NCBI RefSeq assembly: GCF_038003085.1
Contig: NZ_JBBOOM010000001.1
Span: forward strand, 248,001 to 312,000
Source: Psychrobacillus sp. FSL K6-2836
Lineage (GTDB): Bacteria > Bacillota > Bacilli > Bacillales_A > Planococcaceae
Length of the DNA stretch: 64,000 bases
Direction: 5' to 3'
Shown in pieces: positions 26,518-35,173 of this stretch; position 1 is the first letter of the stretch, and every line of letters begins with the position of its first letter. The notes under the pieces were generated by a model. The model made no database searches. It was not told the origin of the DNA and worked only from the letters and a program-made list of their open reading frames with translations. The position numbers were made by a program, and so were the translations under genes.

Positions 26518-29280
26518 TCATCCTTCATTAGTATACCAATTTTCTAGCTCTAAGACCATATTTTCTAACGATACTTTCTTAACAGGAATATTAGGAATTG
26601 CCTGTAAAAAGTCTCTCCCATATGACTTTGTCTCTATTCTTCTATCTAAAACGATGAAAACACCCTTATCTGACGATGATCGGATTAAACGCCCGAATCC
26701 CTGCCTAAAGCGCAACACTGCTTCTGGTAATGAATAGGAAGAAAAAGGATTCTGACCATTTTTAGTTATTAAATCTGCTCTTTTTTTGAATAGAGGGTCA
26801 TCTGGAGAAGAGAATGGTAAACGAACCATAATAATTACCGATAAGGCATCACCAGGTACATCTACCCCCTCCCAAAAACTATTCGTTCCAAATAGTACTG
26901 ATTTGGAGAAACGTTGGAATGATTTTAATAATCTCATTCTACTTCCAGAAGTCATGCCTTGTGCAAAGAGCATATAGTCATCCAGTAGATGAGTATCTTG
27001 TATTAATTCCACCGTTTTTCGAAGCATATCTTGGGAGGTAAATAAAACAAAGCATCTTCCTTCCGAAACAAGAACCGTTTGTACTACTGCTTCTGCAACT
27101 GCTTCAATATAATCACTCTGTGACACCTGTTTAATATCAGGCATATTTTCCACGATTAGCAACTCTGCTCCATTGTAATAATCACTAGCTGCTTTATACT
27201 GATAGATTGGTATTTCTGAACTTAACCCAAGCTGAGAAGTGATAAAATGCCTATTGGAAGGTACAGTTAATGTACCAGATGTCCAAATAACCGCTCCAAC
27301 TTCTCGGTGGGGCATTAATGCATTTTTAATATCCTCTTTATAATTTAGTGGGCGCTTAATAACAGTTAAGCTACCGGGAATACTTCTAGTATCAATTTCT
27401 AGCCATCTCGCCTCTGATCCTCTATTCTGTAAGAAAATCTCATCCCATTCACTTACTTTAATATCTAATTCTCTTATCCAATACTGCCATTCATTGACGA
27501 ATGATTGTATTTTTTCTTCTTCCACATGCTTACTGTAAGAAGTGATCATAGATTTAGTCGAGAAGATAAAAACCTGAATAGAATTAGCAACTGAACGGAA
27601 AATAGATTGATCTAAATCAAGGTCTTCTAAAGCTATCATCTTTTTAGTGCTCTTCCCGTTTCTTTTGCTTATTTGAAGAAATGCATCAATGACATACGTT
27701 ACAGCTTTATCAAATTTTTCTATCGTTTCTACATATTGCTTTTCTAATCGAATTTGTACAGACAAAGGAACATGAAGAAGTTTCAATTTATGCAGTAACT
27801 GCTCGGTATCAAGTGTGCCAAACTGACCCAGCACGTATTTCCAGTTAGTATAAGAAAAAATACGCTCACCACGAGACATACTAGAATGAATCATTTGATG
27901 GGCTTCATCGACAATCATTGCACAACCAGAAGTAAGCAATGGTTGCTCTCTTTCTTGATCGGTCATTACCATCGCATGATTGGTTACTAATATATGACAA
28001 TTTTCACTTTTGCGGAGTGCTCTTTCATAAAAATCATTTTCTCCAACTTCTTTAATGTTTGACAAACTTCCTCGCCTGATTTTATCGACAAACAGTTGCC
28101 CTCCACCAGAGGCATTTAACTCGGTTAGATCTCCATCTTCCGTTAAAGTAAGCCATACTAATATTTGCATAATCGTAAACGTTTCATCGTATGACTCATC
28201 CTCTAGTTGCACATGCTGCCAAAAGCTATAAAGATCTATATAATGATGCATCCCTTTTAACGTCGCAACCTTTATATTCGTTTCTAAAATTGCGTTTATC
28301 TTTGGTATTTCTTCTGTCACCAATTGGTCTATGAGGTGAGTTGTATATGTACTAATAATAACTGGTCTCTTCATTTTAAATGCATAGATAACAGCTGGTA
28401 ATAAGTAGCCTAATGTTTTACCTATCCCCGTTTCGGCTTCGCATACTATTTCTAATTCATTTGTAAGTGCTGTTTGAATTTGATCCATCAATTCAAATTG
28501 TCCTTCACGTTCTTCGAAGCTAGGGAAACTCTTACTAAATAAATCTATTTTCGTTTCTTTTGTTTTTGGAAATGAAAGTAATTCGGTTTCTTCCTGTATC
28601 TCCTTTAATACCTCTTTTACCGGAATCCCTCGGTAAATTAGAAAATTATCAGGCGACAGTTCTTTTCTTTTACTCACGAGTACGTCAAAAAATAATATGG
28701 ATAAATTAGATTTCAATTGAAAGGATCTCTTATGTAATAACTCAATTGTTTTAAGTGGTAGCTTCATTAATTGATCGATACATTTTAACAATAAATAAGC
28801 AGTTGCTAACGCATCATCATCCGCTCTATGTGCAGACTCTAAATCGATTTCTAACTCACCTGCAATATCCTGAAGCTTATAGCTATATAGGTTTGGAAAC
28901 ATTATTTTTGTAAATTCTACCGTATCCATTGTTTTACATACTAATTTAGGCAACCCGACTCGTTTCAACTCTTTTTGCAGAAAAGGTAGGTCAAAGTGAA
29001 TGTTGTGGGCAACAAAGATATGATCTTGCAGCATTTCCAATACTTCTGCCCCAATGTCCTCAAATAATGGTGCATTTCTGACATCACTATTCGCTATTTT
29101 AGTCAAATCCTGGATAAATAAAGGAATAGGCTTTTCTGGGTTAATGAAAGTCGTATATGTGTTTACTATTTTGTTATTTTCAATAAATACAATTGCAAGC
29201 TGAATAATACGGTCACCATTCGTCGATGAGTGGCCTGTTGTTTCAATATCGACAACTGCATATTTATGATTTTCCATCAT
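26518..29280 (-). CDS. dinG: DinG helicase-exonuclease
   Basis: 920 residues. The N-terminal DEDDh exonuclease domain (about 8-170) has VDIETTG, AHNIHFDLPFL and HRADDDALAT. The helicase part has AETGIGKTLGYLLPAV (Walker A), VDEAHQM (DEAH) and the C-terminal QGFGRLIR. The Cys cluster of the iron-sulfur XPD/DinG helicases is not evident, as in Firmicute DinG, which is reported as a 3'-5' exonuclease. Two adjacent ATGs open the frame; the second (29277) has slightly better spacing from GAGGA. It marks the left border of the accessory block. Confidence 0.93.
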   Translation of the reverse strand: MMENHKYAVVDIETTGHSSTNGDRIIQLAIVFIENNKIVNTYTTFINPEKPIPLFIQDLTKIANSDVRNAPLFEDIGAEVLEMLQDHIFVAHNIHFDLPFLQKELKRVGLPKLVCKTMDTVEFTKIMFPNLYSYKLQDIAGELEIDLESAHRADDDALATAYLLLKCIDQLMKLPLKTIELLHKRSFQLKSNLSILFFDVLVSKRKELSPDNFLIYRGIPVKEVLKEIQEETELLSFPKTKETKIDLFSKSFPSFEEREGQFELMDQIQTALTNELEIVCEAETGIGKTLGYLLPAVIYAFKMKRPVIISTYTTHLIDQLVTEEIPKINAILETNIKVATLKGMHHYIDLYSFWQHVQLEDESYDETFTIMQILVWLTLTEDGDLTELNASGGGQLFVDKIRRGSLSNIKEVGENDFYERALRKSENCHILVTNHAMVMTDQEREQPLLTSGCAMIVDEAHQMIHSSMSRGERIFSYTNWKYVLGQFGTLDTEQLLHKLKLLHVPLSVQIRLEKQYVETIEKFDKAVTYVIDAFLQISKRNGKSTKKMIALEDLDLDQSIFRSVANSIQVFIFSTKSMITSYSKHVEEEKIQSFVNEWQYWIRELDIKVSEWDEIFLQNRGSEARWLEIDTRSIPGSLTVIKRPLNYKEDIKNALMPHREVGAVIWTSGTLTVPSNRHFITSQLGLSSEIPIYQYKAASDYYNGAELLIVENMPDIKQVSQSDYIEAVAEAVVQTVLVSEGRCFVLFTSQDMLRKTVELIQDTHLLDDYMLFAQGMTSGSRMRLLKSFQRFSKSVLFGTNSFWEGVDVPGDALSVIIMVRLPFSSPDDPLFKKRADLITKNGQNPFSSYSLPEAVLRFRQGFGRLIRSSSDKGVFIVLDRRIETKSYGRDFLQAIPNIPVKKVSLENMVLELENWYTNEG

Positions 29281-29383
29281 TCCTCAACTCACAGTCCTGT
29301 TGTTCTAAAAAAATTGTACCACATTCACTTTCCAGTGACGAAACTTTTACTTATTATTGTTTCTCCACCAGAAGCAAATAAAC

Positions 29384-29424
29384 AAAAAAGTATAAATGTA
29401 AAGATTTTTTTACATTTATACTTT
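29384..29424 (-). terminator. Intrinsic terminator (AT-rich, perfect stem)
   Basis: A perfect 16-bp stem (29387-29402 with 29409-29424) with a 6-nt loop is followed on the minus strand by six T. It is the first terminator downstream of the serine hydrolase gene and the gene remnant next to it. Confidence 0.8.
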
Positions 29425-29459
29425 AAGCATGTATTCTATTAAATTTCAGGCAAACAAAC

Positions 29460-29598
29460 TTATTTTACTTTATTGTTATTGCATCTGGCGGCAAAGCACT
29501 TTGTAATGCAATGATAGTGACTGAAGACTCCACCTCCGTGTATAAATACCATTAAGGAAGCGTGCTTATCCCCATACTCTTGATAATGTAAATCCAAA
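29460..29598 (-). pseudogene. Remnant of an alpha/beta hydrolase gene
   Basis: On the minus strand a good AAGAGGTGA precedes TTG-initiated LHYQ. After a one-base frameshift the reading continues EYGDKHASLMVFIHGGGV, the typical N-terminus and oxyanion-hole HGGG of alpha/beta hydrolases, then jumps to SHYHCI, which in intact relatives lies some 15 residues further on. The catalytic Ser/Asp/His part is absent. I read this as a frameshifted and internally deleted remnant that stops at 29460-29462; an overlapping frame gives an alternative peptide, so it could be chance in part. Confidence 0.5.
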
Positions 29599-29626
29599 GA
29601 ATTCACCTCTTTTACGTAAAATGCTC

Positions 29627-31111
29627 TTATGTAAGTTTTTTAAAGTAACCTACCCTAGTTAGTGTCGCTCTAACTAGTTTAATAACTCCGACAATTAAAA
29701 GGAGCAATGGTATTAAAAAGAACAAATGCCCTATTCCAGGAGCAAATAAGGTCACTGTAGATAAAGGACCAAATAATTTAGGGAATCCAATTAAAATAAT
29801 CAATGGCAGAAGCCAGTAACATACTAATATAGTCATACCATTAAGAATTCTACGGAAGTTTGTAACTTTACGATTTTTCGGTTTAAAAATTCTGTAAGCT
29901 GACCAAACGATCAAAGCAACGATTGCCAATAATATCAAATCAATAATTATATATTTCATAAATGGATTGCTATCTGATACAGACGGTTCTTCCTTATGAA
30001 CTAGCTTGTTTATGCCACTTACGATGTCGTCATATGCATTAAGATTAAAATAATCCATTGAGTTGATTTGTAGGCTAATGCCATACTCCCCATCTAACAG
30101 AACTTTTGAGTATGTGTTTTCTGTCCATCCATTATGGAAGATTCCTTCATTATTAACTTCCCACCCCATCGCATAATAGGTATCATTGCTGATGAAAGAT
30201 GATGGAAGATGCAACGCACTCATCGCATTCTCAGATAAAATACTTTTTCCTTTGAAGTTTCCTTGATTCACTAGTGCAATCATATAATTAGCCATATCTT
30301 CCGCACTGGAAATAATGTATCCAGAGGGAACAGTGCCCTCATGGTTTAACTGCTCTGTCGGTACTTTGAACCCGAACATCGTTTGATAGCCTTCAGCAAT
30401 TGTATTGTTTAGATCATCTTTAGGATCGGTGAAGCTATTGCTCATTTCAAGTGGTTTGAATATATATTCATTTATGTACTCTTTATACGATTTATTCGTC
30501 ACTTCCTCAACGATTAAACCTAAAATACTATAATTCAAATTCGAATATTGATATTGCTCACCAACAGGGTATGTCAATTCTGTATTTACCAAGCTTTGTA
30601 TATGTTCTTTTAAAGTTTGATCGCCTTGTGATATAGAAACTTGACCATCATATGTAGAAAGACCACTCGTTTGATGCAATAAGTGTTGAATGGTGATTTT
30701 TTTTGATTCCTCTTTATTTGCAATTTGAAACCATGGTAAATACGATTGTACTGGATCTTCTAGTTTAATTTTTCCTTGTTCTACTAATTGCATAATGGCA
30801 AGTGCTGTAAAGGATTTTGTAACTGATCCAATAACGATTGGCGTTTGTGGTGTCATATTAGTTCCATTTGATTTTGCAATACCATACCCTTGTATATATT
30901 CAACTTGATCTTCCTTTACGATAGCCAATGAAGCACCAGGAAGATTCAGTCTCTCGATTTCATTTGCCATATATTCATCGATTTTAGAAATATCTAGATT
31001 ACCATTTGTTGACTCATCTTCGTTTGCAAATACAACTTCGCTAATGCTTGTCATTAGCATTAATATGGTTATTACTAACATTTTTACAAATACAAATTGT
31101 TTTTTTGGCAT
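29627..31111 (-). CDS. Serine hydrolase, class C beta-lactamase fold, membrane-anchored
   Basis: 494 residues. N-terminal signal peptide or anchor (about 9-29); beta-lactamase/PBP4*-like domain with S96-V-T-K99, Tyr189-Ser-Asn and HNGW in the place of the HxG motif; three C-terminal hydrophobic helices (about 385-490). The active-site triad is complete. Family members are D-aminopeptidases, esterases or muropeptide peptidases acting outside the membrane; true beta-lactamase activity is not implied. It is monocistronic, at the left end of the accessory block. Confidence 0.87.
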   Translation of the reverse strand: MPKKQFVFVKMLVITILMLMTSISEVVFANEDESTNGNLDISKIDEYMANEIERLNLPGASLAIVKEDQVEYIQGYGIAKSNGTNMTPQTPIVIGSVTKSFTALAIMQLVEQGKIKLEDPVQSYLPWFQIANKEESKKITIQHLLHQTSGLSTYDGQVSISQGDQTLKEHIQSLVNTELTYPVGEQYQYSNLNYSILGLIVEEVTNKSYKEYINEYIFKPLEMSNSFTDPKDDLNNTIAEGYQTMFGFKVPTEQLNHEGTVPSGYIISSAEDMANYMIALVNQGNFKGKSILSENAMSALHLPSSFISNDTYYAMGWEVNNEGIFHNGWTENTYSKVLLDGEYGISLQINSMDYFNLNAYDDIVSGINKLVHKEEPSVSDSNPFMKYIIIDLILLAIVALIVWSAYRIFKPKNRKVTNFRRILNGMTILVCYWLLPLIILIGFPKLFGPLSTVTLFAPGIGHLFFLIPLLLLIVGVIKLVRATLTRVGYFKKLT

Positions 31112-31299
31112 AGTTTAAAATTCCCTTTTATATGTAGTTTTTGTTAAGACCTTTTAGTCTGTCTTTCTTAAAGAAAATTAATAAATTTATACATGAATTT
31201 CCCTCCTAATACCTTTTTAAAGAGCATGAATACAACAATTAATTATACAATTTAATAAAACAGAAAATTATTAAGAATTTGTTAACACATATGATTAAT

Positions 31300-32277
31300 C
31301 TAGTCTTCATAGAGCTCAAGTTTATTTTCAATCTCCGTTAAAAAATTTAATACAGCCACTTTCATCTGCTCCAGCCCTGGTTGTTCGATCGGAAAATGAC
31401 CAGCTCCTTCTAAAATTACACAGCTTTTCTTACATTGTAATCGTTTATAAAAAGATTCACTTAAACTATATGGCGTCATTGGATCTACTTCAGGATGGAT
31501 CAGTAATATAGGACAAACATCAAAATATTCAGGTTCGATTAATGATTTCATATTTAAGAAAGTTCTCAGAAATCGCAAAGGAATTTTCGTCCCTGCTGCT
31601 CGAGGATCATTCTTAATTAATTTGGCCAGATCAAAGTTATTTGTGATCAACTTCATTCTTGATACTTTAGTTACAGAAATCCGGAACGAATCTAATACAA
31701 ACGGGAAATTATCCAACGTGAATTTACCTAAGCGGCTAATTACTTTATTCGGAGCAATTTGATCACGTACTTTCGGATTACTTGTATCCACGAAAGTTGT
31801 TACAATCAAGCCTTTAACTTGTTTGCATAAACTAGCTACATGATAAGCCAGCATGCCACCAATACTGGCTCCTAATAATACAATTGGTTTTCCATCTCGA
31901 TTGAATTCCTGTTCGATGAACTCCGTTATTACTTTTATCCAATCGCTGTAATCCATGGATATTAATGATTCGGTATAACTAAGACCATAAGGAGGTAGGT
32001 CTGGGGCAACAACATCATATCCATGTACTTGTAGCATCCTTGCATATGGCGCCAATAGTCTACCGTTTCCACCTGCACCATGAATTAAAATAATTTTAAT
32101 TTTCGAATCTTGGACGGGCATTCGATCCAGATGAATATGATAATTATTCCAATACCACCATTCTTCCTTTGGTAGATTGTTTTCATTTATTCGCAGTTCT
32201 TCTGGAAAAAATCTCTGATATTGCTTCCAATAAACTTCGGTTTCATTGTATGTAAAATTATTAGTTTTATAATTCAC
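31300..32277 (-). CDS. Alpha/beta hydrolase
   Basis: 325 residues, cytosolic. Oxyanion loop LIHGAGGNG (about 64-72), nucleophile elbow LLGASIGG with Ser138, and C-terminal GHFPIEQPG carrying the catalytic His; the acidic residue is probably Asp in HPEVDPMTP. The lid region is unlike well-known enzymes, so the substrate is not assignable. No operon partners: it stands 188 bases upstream of the serine hydrolase gene. Confidence 0.85.
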   Translation of the reverse strand: MNYKTNNFTYNETEVYWKQYQRFFPEELRINENNLPKEEWWYWNNYHIHLDRMPVQDSKIKIILIHGAGGNGRLLAPYARMLQVHGYDVVAPDLPPYGLSYTESLISMDYSDWIKVITEFIEQEFNRDGKPIVLLGASIGGMLAYHVASLCKQVKGLIVTTFVDTSNPKVRDQIAPNKVISRLGKFTLDNFPFVLDSFRISVTKVSRMKLITNNFDLAKLIKNDPRAAGTKIPLRFLRTFLNMKSLIEPEYFDVCPILLIHPEVDPMTPYSLSESFYKRLQCKKSCVILEGAGHFPIEQPGLEQMKVAVLNFLTEIENKLELYED

Positions 32278-32480
32278 TCACTTGTCCCCCAAATAGTATT
32301 GTAAAGGCACTTTCTATCTCTTCTAAAATATAGTAACAGAGGGAATTCGTGTGAGTCTATAGCAATCTTTTTGCATGTTACTAACAAATTTTCAAGCTAT
32401 AAAACAGTTTCCCAAGAGCAACACATGCTCAGAAAATATAAGCGAAAAACAAACACAAGAAAAATAATGTTAATTAACAC
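32278..32480. other. Intergenic, no recognised content
   Basis: AT-rich stretch between the alpha/beta hydrolase start and the AraC-type remnant. Nothing was recognised, nor in 32641-32788 beyond the approach to the riboswitch promoter. Confidence 0.4.
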
Positions 32481-32640
32481 CCATTTTTTGTATGCCAAAG
32501 GAGTTTTCTTCATAGATGCTCGGAATTTCTCAAGTAAATAGCTTGTGCTATTAAAACCTACCTAATAGGCAACTTCAGTAATACTCATATCTGCTTGTTG
32601 CAGTAAAAGTAAGCTCTTTTGGATTGCCCTGCTTTTGCAA
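32481..32640 (-). pseudogene. Decayed AraC-family regulator, HTH fragment
   Basis: Minus-strand reading gives AIQKSLLLLQQADMSITEVAY, an in-frame TAG, then VGFNSTSYLLEKFRASMKK and TPLAYKKW. This is the C-terminal AraC/XylS helix-turn-helix (consensus ITEVAYEVGFNSxSYFxxxF...G.TPxxYRK) with a stop where the family has Glu or Ser. No N-terminal domain and no start is left. It is a remnant from an earlier gene in the accessory block. Confidence 0.75.
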
Positions 32641-32788
32641 TAGGGATTGGGTCTGTTTGCATAATAGGAATGACTTGTTTGTTAACATTTTATAAAAAGA
32701 CTAACAAAGCTATTCAAAAAGAAAGATTTTAGAATAAATTAAACTATATGACTTTCTTTTTTCATGTACTCATACCCTTCTTTTTATA

Positions 32789-32816
32789 TTGACTTAGATA
32801 TAAAAATGTGTATAAT
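32789..32816 (+). promoter_or_regulatory. Sigma-A promoter of the guanidine riboswitch operon
   Basis: TTGACT (32789-32794), 16-bp spacer, TATAAT (32811-32816), ending about 25-30 bases before the aptamer. Confidence 0.82.
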
Positions 32817-32837
32817 ATGAAGTAATTATATACCTCG

Positions 32838-32935
32838 AATGTTTTCTAGGGTTCCGTAACAGTTTATGTTAGTCTGGTCCGAGAGAAAACTCATAGCCTT
32901 GCTATGTCACGGAAGGATAAAAGCCTGGGAGAAAC
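32838..32935 (+). ncRNA. Guanidine-I riboswitch (ykkC type)
   Basis: The conserved ykkC-yxkD blocks appear in order: TCTAGGGTTCCG (about 32845-32856), CTGGTCCGAGAG (32874-32885), and the 3' block TCACGGAAGGATAAAAGCC with TGGGAGA (about 32907-32932). It stands between a sigma-A promoter and a terminator, upstream of two SMR genes, the classic ykkCD arrangement. Guanidinium binding should stabilise the aptamer and prevent the terminator, turning the exporter on. Confidence 0.93.
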
Positions 32936-32964
32936 TGTTTAACAGTTACTCTTAGGCTTTTTTT
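32919..32964 (+). terminator. Riboswitch-controlled terminator
   Basis: The AAAGCCTGGGAG arm is part of the aptamer 3' block and pairs over 12 positions (two G-T) with CTCTTAGGCTTT, followed by T7. Aptamer and terminator share bases, so they are mutually exclusive. Confidence 0.88.
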
Positions 32965-33003
32965 GTTTATTGGGGGTAATAATAATATCGGAGGTGTCTT
33001 TTG

Positions 33004-33345
33004 ATGAATAAAGACTGGATTAAAGTATTTGTTGCTGCATTCTTTGAAGTTTTTTGGGTTATTGGTTTAAAACATGCAAATGACTTTTGGACTTGGACTG
33101 GAACTGCTATTGCTATATTTATTAGCTTCTATTTAATGATTATGGCTGGAAGAAAACTTCCCGTAGGAACTGTATATGCAATTTTTGTTGGTATAGGTAC
33201 AGCAGGAACTGTCTTTTCTGAAATTTTATTCTTTGGGGAACCATTTAAAGTAGAAAAAGTACTATTGATTTTACTTTTGTTAGCAGGAGTAATTGGCTTG
33301 AAATTAGTTACAACGGACAAAGTTCAGGAAGGGGATGAATCCTAA
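33004..33345 (+). CDS. SMR family guanidinium exporter subunit (YkkC-like)
   Basis: 113 residues, four transmembrane helices, with the SMR ion-binding Glu15 in [22 protein letters not shown] lies upstream; an in-frame TTG three bases earlier is less likely. It is controlled by the guanidine-I riboswitch immediately upstream. Such SMR proteins (Gdx, YkkCD) exchange protons for guanidinium across the membrane. It is paired with a second, shorter SMR gene through a TAATG overlap, so the exporter is probably a heterodimer like YkkC/YkkD. Confidence 0.93.
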   Translation: MNKDWIKVFVAAFFEVFWVIGLKHANDFWTWTGTAIAIFISFYLMIMAGRKLPVGTVYAIFVGIGTAGTVFSEILFFGEPFKVEKVLLILLLLAGVIGLKLVTTDKVQEGDES

Positions 33346-33659
33346 TGGCATGGATTTCTTTAATATTAGCAGGTTTATTTGAAATGTTTGGTGTTGTCAT
33401 GATAAATAAGTTACATAAAGACCGTAATTGGCAAGCATTAGTACTTTTGATTCTCGGGTTTGGAGCAAGTTTTATTCTGCTTGCTTATTCAATGAAAACA
33501 CTTCCTATGGGTACTGCTTATGCTATTTGGACAGGAATTGGTGCATCTGGTGGAGCCATTTTAGGAATGGTATTATATGGTGAATCAAAAGACTGGAAAA
33601 GACTTGTATTTATTGGCATGGTTTTAAGTGCCGCAGTAGGTCTAAAACTGGTCTCATAA
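33345..33659 (+). CDS. SMR family guanidinium exporter subunit (YkkD/SugE-like)
   Basis: 104 residues, four transmembrane helices; Glu13 in AGLFEMFGVVMINKL is the substrate/proton site and WTGIGASGGAILGM is the helix 3 signature. Its ATG overlaps the stop of the first SMR gene. Expected to be antiparallel partner in a guanidinium/proton exchanger. The operon ends at the hairpin at 33832. Confidence 0.93.
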   Translation: MAWISLILAGLFEMFGVVMINKLHKDRNWQALVLLILGFGASFILLAYSMKTLPMGTAYAIWTGIGASGGAILGMVLYGESKDWKRLVFIGMVLSAAVGLKLVS

Positions 33660-33831
33660 AAGAAATATTAGATTGTAATTTAAAGGAGGTTGGGGCAGAG
33701 GTAGAAATTTTATTGGATATGGAGAAACCTTTACTAAATAATGGCTATTTAATAAAATTGATTGAACTGGTGGGGCGACCACGCCCGTGGAAAGCATCCC
33801 TGGAATGGAAATCAATTTTGTGCACAGCAAA

Positions 33832-33868
33832 AAAACAGCATTTTTCTCACAGAGAAAAATGCTGTTTT
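33832..33868. terminator. Bidirectional terminator between SMR operon and MFS gene
   Basis: A perfect 17-bp stem (33832-33848 with 33852-33868) with an ACA loop and T/A runs on both sides, between convergent genes. The 170 bases before it carry a GC-rich patch (about 33770-33820) that looks like a degraded intergenic repeat. Confidence 0.9.
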
Positions 33869-33918
33869 CGGCTTCTGTCCCAGCCTTCTTTATTTTTGTA
33901 TTTTAGTTTAAGTAATCG

Positions 33919-35145
33919 TTAGTTTAATAAGCTTGTATCATTCTTCTTGAATCCATCCTTCTTCGCTAGTAACATATTTAACTTTTCTGAACTTAATAGC
34001 ATTGCTGCAACAAAAATAACTATAGTAATTGGGAAGATTCCTATAGTTGACTGGGATGCGATGAAACCAAGGAGAGGCGGCATAAATGTTGTGCCGGTGT
34101 AAGCAAACGCCATTTGATATCCCATAATCGTCTGAGAATGTTTTTTTCCAAAACGTGTGGGTGTTTCATGCAACATACATGGAAATATCGGTGCTAATCC
34201 TAATCCAACTATTATAAAACCGACAAGAGAGAAAACGGAGGGCATAGGTAAAACTAGAATAATGCCACCAGTCAATGCTATTATTTGCCCCCATCTTATT
34301 AGCATACGGTTAGTCATTTTAAAGGTTATAAAGCCTGTTATTAACCTCCCTATAGTTATTCCTGCGTAATAAAAGGAAATCCAACCGGCAGCAGTTACAA
34401 CACTTAATCCTTTGACATTTACCAAGAAACTACTTCCCCAAAGACCCACTGTTGCTTCAACTCCACAATAAAAAAAGAAAGAGGCCAAAGCCATTTTAAC
34501 ACCTTTAGTTTGTATAGGTTTTATATTAGTATCTTGTTCATTAATCACATCTTTTAAAACTTCGGTCTTTTCATGTAAAGTAATATCGCTCTTTGTTTTC
34601 ACTTTTTTCCATAGAGGCAAGGTAAATAGGAGGAAAATAACTAATGCAAATTGAATACCAGAAATAACAAAATATCCATTTCTCCAAGAATTGTCCTCTG
34701 AAATAAACTGAGCCATAATGATAGGACCTAAAGTAGCTCCGACTCCCCAAAAACAATGTAACCAACTCATATGATGTGCCTTATAATTTGTAGCAACATA
34801 ATCATTTAATCCTGAATCAACAGCCCCTGCTCCTAATCCAAGTGGGATAGCGCATACAATTAACCAAACAATTGATGGAGCAAAATGAAATCCAAGCAAA
34901 GCAACAGCAGTCATTAATACACTGACAAATGTAACTTTTCCAGTCCCGTACCGTTTAAGTACTTTGCCGCTAGCTAAACTGGAGATTATTGTACCACTTG
35001 CAATCGTCATAAAAAGGAATCCTGCAGTCTCAAGTGGAGCCCCAAAGTCTGGTTGCATCACGGGCCATGTAGCACCCAACACTGAATCAGGTAAACCTAA
35101 GCTGATAAAAGCTAAATAAATGATCATTAAAAGGAATGTTGCCAT
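33919..35145 (-). CDS. MFS transporter, sugar-type
   Basis: 408 residues with about 12 transmembrane helices; GKVLKRYGTGKV is the MFS loop 2-3 motif and GLGAGAVDSGLNDY lies in helix 4. It resembles the FucP/GlcP-like group of Gram-positive MFS permeases. It follows the ROK regulator gene on the same strand after 28 bases, so the pair is probably one unit and the regulator's sugar ligand is likely the cargo (inference). The exact sugar cannot be named. Confidence 0.85.
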   Translation of the reverse strand: MATFLLMIIYLAFISLGLPDSVLGATWPVMQPDFGAPLETAGFLFMTIASGTIISSLASGKVLKRYGTGKVTFVSVLMTAVALLGFHFAPSIVWLIVCAIPLGLGAGAVDSGLNDYVATNYKAHHMSWLHCFWGVGATLGPIIMAQFISEDNSWRNGYFVISGIQFALVIFLLFTLPLWKKVKTKSDITLHEKTEVLKDVINEQDTNIKPIQTKGVKMALASFFFYCGVEATVGLWGSSFLVNVKGLSVVTAAGWISFYYAGITIGRLITGFITFKMTNRMLIRWGQIIALTGGIILVLPMPSVFSLVGFIIVGLGLAPIFPCMLHETPTRFGKKHSQTIMGYQMAFAYTGTTFMPPLLGFIASQSTIGIFPITIVIFVAAMLLSSEKLNMLLAKKDGFKKNDTSLLN

Positions 35146-35173
35146 ATTTCACCTCACCTACTTTCTGATTAGT

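Noticed and set aside
29627-31111. Antibiotic-resistance beta-lactamase
   Set aside because: The SxxK/YxN fold is shared with many esterases and peptidases, and the C-terminal membrane helices are not found in class C beta-lactamases.
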